Source: Lachnospiraceae bacterium
Lineage (GTDB): Bacteria > Bacillota > Clostridia > Lachnospirales > Lachnospiraceae
DNA: 35,347 nucleotides
Reading direction: 5' to 3'
Assembly (NCBI GenBank): GCA_021203465.1
Contig: JAJQBC010000141.1
Location: forward strand, 1-35,347
Part shown: piece by piece, positions 12,705-18,473 of the stretch
Numbering within the stretch: the stretch's first letter is position 1
Layout: every line of letters starts with the position of its first letter
Made by a program: the position numbers and the translations under genes
Notes under the pieces: model-generated
Told to the model about the DNA's origin: nothing
Database searches by the model: none
Seen by the model: the letters and a program-made list of their open reading frames with translations, nothing else

Positions 12705-13694
12705 ATGGAATATGTACAGATGACACTGGATGACTGGATGGAGATGAAAGAGAAGATCCGGCGGGAACTCATGAATGTGAAGCTGAGCTTCGTGCGGATC
12801 GGCTATGCCCTGCGCCGGATCGACGATGCGGGGGCTTACGCACAGGACGGTTATAAAAGCGTGGCGGAGTTCGCGCAGGCTGAGTATGGCCTGGAGCCAT
12901 CCACCACAAGCCGCTTCATGGCGATTAACCGGGAATACTCGGTCGACGGTTATTCAGAGCAGCTTCGCCCGGAGTATGCCGCCTTTGGCCGTAGCCAGCT
13001 CGAGGAGATGCTGAAGCTGCCGGCGGCGGACCGGGAGATGGTCAGCCCGGGGACGTCCCGCGAGGATATCCGGGAGCTGAAGCGCTTCAACCGGGAAGAG
13101 CCGGAGCAGGGCGTGGCGGATGATGTCCGTGATCTGATCCGGCAGTTCTACCAAGACAAGCCGGAAATCCTGAATGACGTCTTCACCGCCGTGCCGGAGG
13201 GGCTGCCGGAGAGGGAGAAGGAGCTGGTGGAGATCATCAACCCGTCCGGGTGCAGGGCGTATAAGAAGGGGCTGTACTTCCTGACAATGGAAAAGGACCA
13301 CGTCTCAGTCAAAAAGTATGGCGCGGAGCCCCGGAAGATGGAATGGCGGGAGTTCCTCAGCATCACGGAGGAGCTATTCGGGGAGACAGCGGCGGGCCCG
13401 AATACCTGGCAGATCAACTTCGGGAAAGCGGTGGAAAACCCTGTGGAGGAGTCGGTAGAAAAGTCCACGGCTGAGCAAATTGCGCCGGCGCAAAAAATGC
13501 CGGAAAACGTTGAAAATACGAAACGCGGAGCCGATTCCACGGAGCCTGAAAAAGAGCCGGATCGGGAGCAGGAGGAAGCGCTCCGGGAGCAGGACGCAGA
13601 GCCAGAGGTCGTAGAAGAAGAGGCAGACAGGCCCGCGGAGCTGACCAGAGAGCAGCGGAAAGCGGAGTGCTTAAGCTGTATCAGCTCCATTTAG
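12705..13694 (+). CDS. ParB-like HTH protein, 3' end cut by an amber codon
   Basis: A DNA-binding protein similar to ParB-like/KorB-type regulators of mobile elements. SFVRIGYALRRIDDAGAY and YGLEPSTTSRFMAINREYS (about residues 28-85) are the helix-turn-helix region, followed by FGRSQLEEMLKLPAADREM and SREDIRELKRFNRE. The middle is variable, and the acidic tail (residues 260-320) contains the repeat peptide ENVENTKRGADS. The frame stops at TAG 13692-13694, but it stays open and coding for 26 more codons (GYVTLERYAVAREQAAILLQ...) to a TGA that overlaps the next start as TGATG. The full gene was therefore probably 356 codons to 13775. Confidence 0.82.
   Translation: MEYVQMTLDDWMEMKEKIRRELMNVKLSFVRIGYALRRIDDAGAYAQDGYKSVAEFAQAEYGLEPSTTSRFMAINREYSVDGYSEQLRPEYAAFGRSQLEEMLKLPAADREMVSPGTSREDIRELKRFNREEPEQGVADDVRDLIRQFYQDKPEILNDVFTAVPEGLPEREKELVEIINPSGCRAYKKGLYFLTMEKDHVSVKKYGAEPRKMEWREFLSITEELFGETAAGPNTWQINFGKAVENPVEESVEKSTAEQIAPAQKMPENVENTKRGADSTEPEKEPDREQEEALREQDAEPEVVEEEADRPAELTREQRKAECLSCISSI
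13480..13526 (+). repeat. Repeated element copy 3, inside the ParB-like gene
   Basis: The core at 13504-13526 matches copies 1 and 2 and is read in frame as ENVENTKRGA. It is preceded by the 14-bp palindrome TTGCGCC-GGCGCAA (13480-13493), as copy 2 is by its own palindromes. The element is thus carried both in coding sequence and between genes. Confidence 0.78.
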
Positions 13695-13775
13695 GGCTAT
13701 GTCACGCTGGAGCGCTACGCAGTGGCCAGGGAGCAGGCGGCGATCCTCCTTCAGCATCTCGAGGAGCTTGTGTGA
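13695..13775 (+). other. Coding extension beyond the amber of the ParB-like gene
   Basis: In-frame continuation of 26 codons after TAG 13692-13694, with a helical coding pattern (VTLERYAVAREQAAILLQHL) and a terminal TGA that overlaps the ATG of the next gene by one base. This one-base overlap is typical of coupled genes and suggests that 13775 was, or is, the true end. Confidence 0.75.
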
Positions 13776-14101
13776 TGGGACGGAGAATGCATCATCCGCC
13801 GTCTATTCTCCATCAGGAAGAGGGGACCTGCTATCTGTGCGAAAGGCTGGACAGGCTGTACTGCCATCACAATATGCTGGAGACGCATCACATCTTCGGA
13901 GGCCCGAATAGGAGGATATCAGAAGAGCACGGCTTCAAGGTGAAGCTGTGCCTCTCTCATCATCGGACAGGACTGGACGCGGTGCACCGGAATATCGAAT
14001 CTGCCCGCCTGCTCCAGCGCGACGCGCAGCGGGAATACGAAAAGACACACACCCGGGAGCAGTTCATGGCGCTGATCGGGCGGAATTATCTGGAGGAATA
14101 A
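13775..14101 (+). CDS. HNH-like zinc-binding phage protein
   Basis: A 108-aa protein with CYLCERLDRLYCHH, ETHHIFGGPNRR and LCLSHHRTG, the Cys/His pattern of small phage HNH-type or RecA-associated (Ref-like) nucleases that use a histidine-metal centre. The rest is helical (LLQRDAQREYEKTHTREQFM). The start at 13775 overlaps the stop of the extended ParB-like frame. It probably acts on DNA in replication or recombination; activity is not certain because the third HNH histidine is hard to place. Confidence 0.75.
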   Translation: MGRRMHHPPSILHQEEGTCYLCERLDRLYCHHNMLETHHIFGGPNRRISEEHGFKVKLCLSHHRTGLDAVHRNIESARLLQRDAQREYEKTHTREQFMALIGRNYLEE

Positions 14102-14103
14102 GA

Positions 14104-14373
14104 TTGTATAACAAAAATTCGGAAGAAAACTACAAGATGCCAATCACAAAAGAGGAGGTGGAGCGCGCGAAGCGGCGGATCCGCAAAGGGGATCTGGTGA
14201 AAGTCACAACGAAGGTGTATGACCCGCTTTCGCCTGCGCTTTTCGTTACACGCGAGCGCTATCTTCCGGTGGTCGGGAAATATACATACATCGTGGAGGC
14301 AGAGGATACAAAAACGGGGCGGAGGTATTGCCTGCCATATTCGGAAGTTGCATTGCAGGGGAGAGGATTGTGA
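14104..14373 (+). CDS. Hypothetical phage protein
   Basis: An 89-aa protein starting with TTG at 14104; GGAGG lies 7 nt upstream. An ATG at 14137 has only a weak site. It begins with a basic helix (EEVERAKRRIRKGDLVKV), followed by a beta-rich stretch (YLPVVGKYTYIVEAEDTKTG, RRYCLPYSEVAL), consistent with a small beta-barrel domain such as those seen in phage nucleic-acid-binding proteins. No family recognised. It lies in a run of closely spaced early genes. Confidence 0.65.
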   Translation: MYNKNSEENYKMPITKEEVERAKRRIRKGDLVKVTTKVYDPLSPALFVTRERYLPVVGKYTYIVEAEDTKTGRRYCLPYSEVALQGRGL

Positions 14374-14374
14374 G

Positions 14375-14674
14375 ATGGAAAGAAAGTTGCGTGTTTACAT
14401 CAGCGGCGCGATCACAGGGACGGACGATTACAGGGAGCGCTTCGCGAGGGCTGAGGCGTTCCTGATGGGACAGGGCTGTTCTGTCATAAACCCGGCGAAG
14501 ATCGATGCAGCGCTTCCGGCTGATATGACCTACGAGGAACATATGAAGATTGACATGATGTTGCTGGAGTCCTGCGATGCAGTTTACATGCTGAAAGGCT
14601 GGCAGGAGAGCAGGGGTGCGAACCGGGAGTATGGATATGCCCTGGGGGTGGATAAAGATATCGTCATGGAATAG
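14375..14674 (+). CDS. DUF4406 protein (nucleoside deoxyribosyltransferase-like)
   Basis: A 99-aa protein with the features of DUF4406: an N-terminal strand and loop (VYISGAITGTDDYRERF), NPAKI, then TYEEHMKIDMMLLESCDAVY and the ending MLKGWQESRGANREYGYAL. The fold resembles nucleoside 2-deoxyribosyltransferase, with an acidic residue in the ESRGA loop. In phages such proteins are thought to act on nucleotide metabolism, but activity is not shown for most. It starts 1 nt after the previous stop. Confidence 0.83.
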   Translation: MERKLRVYISGAITGTDDYRERFARAEAFLMGQGCSVINPAKIDAALPADMTYEEHMKIDMMLLESCDAVYMLKGWQESRGANREYGYALGVDKDIVME

Positions 14675-14684
14675 GAGAAACGGA

Positions 14685-15011
14685 ATGAAGTGTCCGAACT
14701 GTGGAAAAGAATTTACCATGCAGACCGTTGTCCAGAAGTACTGTAGTACAAAATGTGGCGTCCAGTATCGCAGGCACCACAGGATCGTTTATCCTGTGAT
14801 TACATTCGACTGTGCGAACTGCGGAAAGAAGGTCGTGACCGACGGCGTTATGGACAAGCGGACGCGCTTCTGCTGTCAGGAGTGCGAGAAGAAATACTGG
14901 AAACATCGCCCATGGGACGAGCGTACCAAGCACCGGGACGCAGGGAGCGCGAGGATGCACTTCCACTCGATCAGCGAGCTGGCGAGCTATGAGAGGCGGA
15001 CGAATGAGTAA
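14685..15011 (+). CDS. Zinc-ribbon protein
   Basis: A 108-aa protein with two Cys4 units: MKCPNCGKEF...YCSTKCG (residues 3-24) and FDCANCGKKV...FCCQECEKKY (about 42-70). These are typical of treble-clef or zinc-ribbon modules that bind nucleic acid or other proteins. The C-terminal tail is basic and aromatic (RPWDERTKHRDAG). The start at 14685 follows TAGGAG, 10 nt after the DUF4406 gene. Function unknown. Confidence 0.78.
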   Translation: MKCPNCGKEFTMQTVVQKYCSTKCGVQYRRHHRIVYPVITFDCANCGKKVVTDGVMDKRTRFCCQECEKKYWKHRPWDERTKHRDAGSARMHFHSISELASYERRTNE

Positions 15012-15516
15012 AGCCGATGAACGTCTGACGGAGCTTCTGAACCGCCTGTGCGAGGACTACGACAAGATACAGGCGACTTTTCCGGGACTGCGGCGGGGGC
15101 AGATCATGGCGATGCTCTGCGCACTGGACTATATGCAGTACTTCGCGTTTGTGCCATTGTTCTGCCGGATAGAGCAGAAGCTGCCGAAAGGCTACAAGAA
15201 GTCAGACGGGCACAAGGTTGTAATGAGAGATGGGCATGGCAGCCACCATAAGAACAAGTGGACGGAGTATCTGGTCGAGTGTGGCGATGACCTGTATATC
15301 AGCGGACTGATCTGGAAGAGGAGCAAAAACAAATCCGAGTGGCACCCGTGGATGGTAGTGGAAGACTGGAAGACGATGACCGCGATGGATGTGGTCGGCG
15401 GGATAGAGCAGAACGGGAAGCTGATGCCGGGTCCGATCAGGGATGCGATATTCAGGCTATATCAGGAGAACGGCCTGTCACTGGGAATGATGGCACACGA
15501 GTTGAGGGATATCTGA
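15004..15516 (+). CDS. Hypothetical phage protein (170 aa)
   Basis: Begins with a helical segment (SKADERLTELLNRLCEDYDK), then GLRRGQIMAMLCALDYMQYF and a beta-rich region (KWTEYLVECGDDLYISGLIW). The short hydrophobic region at 35-58 may be a membrane or buried helix. An in-frame ATG at 14989 is less likely; 15004 overlaps the previous stop by 8 nt. It resembles uncharacterised early proteins of Clostridia phages; no catalytic residues are clear. Confidence 0.68.
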   Translation: MSKADERLTELLNRLCEDYDKIQATFPGLRRGQIMAMLCALDYMQYFAFVPLFCRIEQKLPKGYKKSDGHKVVMRDGHGSHHKNKWTEYLVECGDDLYISGLIWKRSKNKSEWHPWMVVEDWKTMTAMDVVGGIEQNGKLMPGPIRDAIFRLYQENGLSLGMMAHELRDI

Positions 15517-15534
15517 GGAGCAGAAGGTGGAAGT

Positions 15535-15864
15535 ATGACTGATCGAGAACGCGAGTTGATTGCCGCATACATCCCGTCACCGCGGGACGAGACGCTGGAG
15601 CCGGGCTGCGAGTATTATGTGAAAGACACCGCAGCGCGAGTGCAGCGTGTTTGGGTGACGACTATCAATCCGGGCAGTGCGGGCGAGGATTTGGTATATA
15701 GAGTCCGAAATGATCGTGGAATAGTCAGAACAGGACATGAAGACAGACACGGCAGCATTCCAAAGTGGGTGATGTACGACAACAAAGAGGACTGCAGGAA
15801 CGACACACATAGCTGCTACAGCAGGTGGGAGTATCTGAGAAAATTGCAGGAGGAGGAGATGTGA
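15535..15864 (+). CDS. Hypothetical phage protein (109 aa)
   Basis: Charged protein with ELIAAYIPSPRDETLEPG at the start, a beta-rich middle (VQRVWVTTINPG, DLVYRVRNDRG) and an Arg/His-rich segment (RTGHEDRHGS). Two cysteines near the end (EDCRNDTHSCYSRWEY) could bind metal. GAGGAGCAG precedes the ATG at 15535. Its gene is followed closely by another small Cys-rich protein, with which it may form a unit. Confidence 0.66.
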   Translation: MTDRERELIAAYIPSPRDETLEPGCEYYVKDTAARVQRVWVTTINPGSAGEDLVYRVRNDRGIVRTGHEDRHGSIPKWVMYDNKEDCRNDTHSCYSRWEYLRKLQEEEM

Positions 15865-15866
15865 TA

Positions 15867-16124
15867 ATGAGCAAGGCGATATTGGTACTGCTGGAAATGC
15901 CAGAGAAATGCCTGCGCTGTGATTTTGGATTCGATCAGGGGGATACTGCATACTGTTCGCGGTTGGAAAAATCTGTGGAGCGCACAGATCACAGGTCTGG
16001 CTGCTGCCCTCTGCGTTTGATGCCTAAGAAAGAGCCTCCGACTATTATGAACGACGAGTATGATGACGGATATGTTACTGGGTGGAATAGATGTATAGAT
16101 CAGATAGAAAGGAGAACAGAATGA
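15867..16124 (+). CDS. Small Cys-rich phage protein
   Basis: An 85-aa protein with MPEKCLRCDFGFDQGDTAYC and GCCPLRLMPK, cysteines that together could form one zinc site (residues 15-49), and a helical tail (GYVTGWNRCIDQIERRTE). This short 'CxxC ... C ... CC' plan is widespread among uncharacterised Lachnospiraceae phage proteins. AGGAGGAG precedes the ATG at 15867. It ends in a TGA overlapping the next start. Confidence 0.72.
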   Translation: MSKAILVLLEMPEKCLRCDFGFDQGDTAYCSRLEKSVERTDHRSGCCPLRLMPKKEPPTIMNDEYDDGYVTGWNRCIDQIERRTE

Positions 16125-16372
16125 GCGAGGAAAGATACGTCAGTTTTCGGCATGGGGCTCTGTGCCCGAGTTACGAGGAGCAGGCAAATGAGCAGGGGCT
16201 CACCCTCGGTGATGAGGCGAATTATTTCGACAAGATCGCGGATGCCTACAATCTGTTGCGGATGGAGGGGCTTCTCACGGACAGCCAAGAGGCCATGATC
16301 TGCCAGAAAATCCAGAAGAAACTTGCGGCAAGCGTGAAGCTGATGGAAGAGAGCGGAGAAGATGTTCATTAA
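16121..16372 (+). CDS. Small helical phage protein
   Basis: An 83-aa, acidic, helical protein: SYEEQANEQGLTLGDEANYF then KIADAYNLLRMEGLLTDSQE and MICQKIQKKLAASVKLMEES. The helix-turn-helix-like arrangement has no clear recognition helix. AAAGGAG precedes the ATG at 16121, and it overlaps the previous gene by 4 nt. Unknown role; it belongs to the same operon as its neighbours. Confidence 0.68.
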   Translation: MSEERYVSFRHGALCPSYEEQANEQGLTLGDEANYFDKIADAYNLLRMEGLLTDSQEAMICQKIQKKLAASVKLMEESGEDVH

Positions 16373-16608
16373 ATCAATCCATGGAGATTTCTGGAATTTA
16401 AGCCAAATAGAGTGTATTTGGGCAAGCCGGGAGAAGAGGAAGAAGCCGACGCCGGAGCAGAGCGCATGCAATCATCGGAGAGGATGCTTCAAAAGAAAAA
16501 GCAGACGGGGTGGTGAATGAAATACTCGCCTATAGCGCTACATCGTGTTTAATCTATGAAATGCCCAAAGGAATAGAAGGGAGCGAAAAAAATGAAAAAG
16601 GAAGCTGA
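16362..16608 (+). pseudogene. Small phage gene broken by a pasted 35-nt segment
   Basis: The first 20 codons from ATG 16362 (MFIKSIHGDFWNLSQIECIW) and a later stretch in a different frame, 16468-16608 (AIIGEDASKEKADGVVNEIL then SCLIYEMPKG), read as the two ends of one small protein. Between them lies a 35-nt copy of the HUH gene (16426-16460), which shifts the frame. From the ATG only 51 residues would be made. The pieces plus their order mean that a short patch was copied in; the original product is unknown. Confidence 0.68.
16426..16460 (+). repeat. 35-nt repeat, recipient copy
   Basis: Identical to 8440-8474 in the HUH gene. It is read in the same frame as there (REKRKKPTPEQ) when translated from ATG 16362, though the flanks are unrelated. 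Copying by template switching or short gene conversion is inferred. Confidence 0.85.
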
Positions 16609-16945
16609 GGTACAGCAAGAGTATTCGCAGGAGCTTTTCAGGCTGATTCGGGGAAATCCAGACCTGCCCATTGTGCCGATGGTGGACAGCGAGATCGTTG
16701 CTGATGACGGCTACCAGTGGTGGATGGGGAGCTGGGGAAAAGCGGAGGTGGCGAAATACTATCTCGGCATTGATCGAGTTCACTTCTATGAGCCGGATGA
16801 TTGGAACGAGGTGGATGGAACTCTATATGACGCACGAGAAATGGATGCCGTGGTCAGGCCGGACATGGACGATAACACAATAAAAGAAGCATACGAGGCC
16901 TTGCCGTGGACGGAGGCAATCATAGTGTATATTACATTGCCGTGA
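16592..16945 (+). CDS. Hypothetical phage protein (117 aa)
   Basis: Acidic protein with an N-terminal helix (AEVQQEYSQELFRLIRGNPD), strands IVPMVDSEIVADDGYQWWMG and VHFYEPDDWNEVDGTLYDAR, and a hydrophobic end (EAIIVYITLP). Trp-rich segments suggest a ligand or protein-binding face. GAAGGGAGCG precedes the ATG at 16592. It is a recurrent uncharacterised protein type in Clostridia prophages; its first bases overlap the end of the broken gene. Confidence 0.7.
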   Translation: MKKEAEVQQEYSQELFRLIRGNPDLPIVPMVDSEIVADDGYQWWMGSWGKAEVAKYYLGIDRVHFYEPDDWNEVDGTLYDAREMDAVVRPDMDDNTIKEAYEALPWTEAIIVYITLP

Positions 16946-16961
16946 ATGGAGGTGGCGAAGA

Positions 16962-17201
16962 ATGATTCTGACAAAGGAAGTTGCGGAGAAAAACGTTGGA
17001 AGGTATATCGACTGTTATAAACGGTTATGGGGGAATTATCCAATGCAGATCATCAGGTTAAAAAATGATAGCGGCACATTGGCTGTGGAAGACACAGCAG
17101 GAGTTTGTATGAAAGTAGAAGACCCGCTTAATGACCGGTACTACGACTATATTTTTGACATGGTGGAGGTGGCGAAGAATGAGCAGAGAAATATTATTTA
17201 A
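16962..17201 (+). CDS. Small hypothetical protein (79 aa)
   Basis: A short protein with TKEVAEKNVGRYIDCYKRLW at the start and a beta-rich middle (QIIRLKNDSGTLAVED). The ribosome site and start (TGGAGGTGGCGAAGAATGA, 16947-16965) is an exact 19-nt match to the one before the next gene (17164-17182). It overlaps the following gene by 23 nt. Unknown function. Confidence 0.64.
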   Translation: MILTKEVAEKNVGRYIDCYKRLWGNYPMQIIRLKNDSGTLAVEDTAGVCMKVEDPLNDRYYDYIFDMVEVAKNEQRNII

Positions 17202-17580
17202 AGCCCAAAGAGTAAATGGTCATGATTGGGTGTTTGGAAGCCATGTTTACACAGAACCTTTGGGTTGTGAAAAACATTATATTGTTTCAGTTGTGTGCGA
17301 TGCGCAGTATGTCTATGAGGTAGATCCATCTACTCTTTGCCAATCTATAGGGTTGGATGACTGCAATGAACATGGAATTTTTGAAAACGATCTTTGCGAA
17401 GTCGTCGGAGAAGATGGACTGTTTTTAGTGAGTTGGGACGCTGATGCAGCGCGATTTGTTCTCGATGGCGACGGCGTAACTATTGACTTTGATAATGTCA
17501 ATAGTAGAGATTGCGAGTATGTGGGAAACATCTTTGATAGTCCCGGACTGCTGGAAGGAGGAACGGGCGAAGATGGTTGA
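17179..17580 (+). CDS. YopX-family protein
   Basis: A 133-aa protein of the YopX family (named after Bacillus phage SPbeta): SREILFKAQRVNGHDWVFGS is the typical start, then VYEVDPSTLCQSIGLDDCNE and KNGxxIFxxDL-type sequence HGIFENDLCEVVGEDG, ending with CEYVGNIFDSPGLL. Members occur in many Firmicutes phages; their function is not known. The start at 17179 has GGAGG 9 nt upstream. It is followed by a gene overlapping its end by 8 nt. Confidence 0.85.
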   Translation: MSREILFKAQRVNGHDWVFGSHVYTEPLGCEKHYIVSVVCDAQYVYEVDPSTLCQSIGLDDCNEHGIFENDLCEVVGEDGLFLVSWDADAARFVLDGDGVTIDFDNVNSRDCEYVGNIFDSPGLLEGGTGEDG

Positions 17581-17773
17581 AGTCAAAATGATAGATGGTG
17601 AAAAGCTGAGAATGGATGCGGCAAATTACGCAGTTGACAAAGACGCAAGGATTCTAAAGGTCAAAACCTATGATAGAAGCGGGAACGAGTATAACGATAT
17701 TTTTAATTTTAATCATGTAGTATATGTCGGATCAGAAGAAAAGTTACATTCAGGGGAGGGCGAAGATGACTAA
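17573..17773 (+). CDS. Small hypothetical protein (66 aa)
   Basis: Mostly beta strand: MVEVKMIDGEKLRMDAANYA then DARILKVKTYDRSGNEYNDI and FNHVVYVGSEE. It resembles the small all-beta proteins that are common beside YopX genes. AAGGAGGAACGGGCG precedes the ATG at 17573, overlapping the YopX stop. The acidic final residues (GEGEDD) overlap the next start. Role unknown. Confidence 0.64.
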   Translation: MVEVKMIDGEKLRMDAANYAVDKDARILKVKTYDRSGNEYNDIFNFNHVVYVGSEEKLHSGEGEDD

Positions 17774-17846
17774 TCAGGAAACAGTAAAAATCATACAGAC
17801 CGAAAAGGAGTGTGTCCGCTGGAACTGGGAGCAGGACGAGCATTGA
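17766..17846 (+). pseudogene. Truncated remnant of a small phage gene
   Basis: An ATG at 17766 reads MTNQETVKIIQTEKECVRW, close to the N-terminus of a common small Cys-rich phage protein (of the type ...IIETELECV...CDRDC...), then runs to a stop after 26 codons. The expected Cys-rich part is absent. A 14-bp direct repeat, ACTGGGAGCAGGAC (17824-17837 and 17860-17873), brackets the break and fits a deletion or slipped-strand event. Confidence 0.5.
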
Positions 17847-17889
17847 AATTTACACCCACTGGGAGCAGGACAAAAGGAGGGCGTCGCCG

Positions 17890-18303
17890 ATGGGCATCAA
17901 GATCACCAGAAAACTGCTGAACAATTACAAAAAATACAAGCGTGGGATTCCCCTTCTGGAGGCGGAGCTCCGGGGGCTGAGGACGACGGATGCCGGATTG
18001 GGAAACAGCGTGATCAACGATTACAGCACCGGCTACGCCCGGCCGCAGAGCGTGGTCGGCTTCGATCGGGAGCGATACCAGTACAAGTGTGATATACTGG
18101 AACACTACAGGGCGAAGGCTGGGGCAGTGGAGGAATGGATCGAGGCGATCCCGGACGCCCAGACGCGCTGTGTATTTCGAATGCGGTATATGGAAGGCGC
18201 GAGCTGGGCGAAGGTTGCCAGAGTGACAGGATATGCGGGAAAGGAGGATTATGTGAGGCTACACATCCGGGATGATTATCTGAAAAAATGCAATATCAAG
18301 TAA
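17890..18303 (+). CDS. Sigma-70 region 4-like regulator (ArpU/late regulator type)
   Basis: A 137-aa protein with an N-terminal helical half (KITRKLLNNYKKYKRGIPLL) and a C-terminal helix-turn-helix (TRCVFRMRYMEGASWAKVAR, VTGYAGKEDYVRLHIRDDYL, about residues 93-134) like region 4 of sigma factors. Small proteins of this kind (ArpU, DUF1492 types) sit just before the late genes of Firmicutes phages and switch on late transcription. The ATG at 17890 follows AAAAGGAGGG. It is the last gene before the packaging and head region apart from the recombinase block. Confidence 0.75.
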   Translation: MGIKITRKLLNNYKKYKRGIPLLEAELRGLRTTDAGLGNSVINDYSTGYARPQSVVGFDRERYQYKCDILEHYRAKAGAVEEWIEAIPDAQTRCVFRMRYMEGASWAKVARVTGYAGKEDYVRLHIRDDYLKKCNIK

Positions 18304-18307
18304 AATG

Positions 18308-18325
18308 CCGGGCGTCGCTGCCCGG
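18308..18325. other. Short hairpin after the late regulator
   Basis: CCGGGC (18308-18313) and GCCCGG (18320-18325) with a 6-nt loop, followed by TAAAAAAAT. There is no T-run on the plus strand, so termination from the left is doubtful. Confidence 0.4.
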
Positions 18326-18369
18326 TAAAAAAATACATATAGATTCGAACAAACATTCTGAAAACAAAA

Positions 18370-18447
18370 ATAGCAGGAGACGCTGGAAACATCTCCTGCT
18401 ATGAAAGTGCTGTACACTTTTTGGCCACTGTTATTATAGCACTTTCA
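18370..18447. other. Paired inverted repeats before the tyrosine recombinase
   Basis: Two inverted repeats lie side by side: ATAGCAGGAGA/TCTCCTGCTAT (18370-18380/18392-18402, 11-bp arms) and TGAAAGTGCT/AGCACTTTCA (18402-18411/18438-18447, 10-bp arms around 26 nt containing ACTTTTTGGCCAC). They share base 18402. The block lies 26 nt before the recombinase start and could be a recombination site, an attenuator or an operator. Confidence 0.5.
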
Positions 18448-18473
18448 CCTGATAACCACAAGGAGGGAATGCT

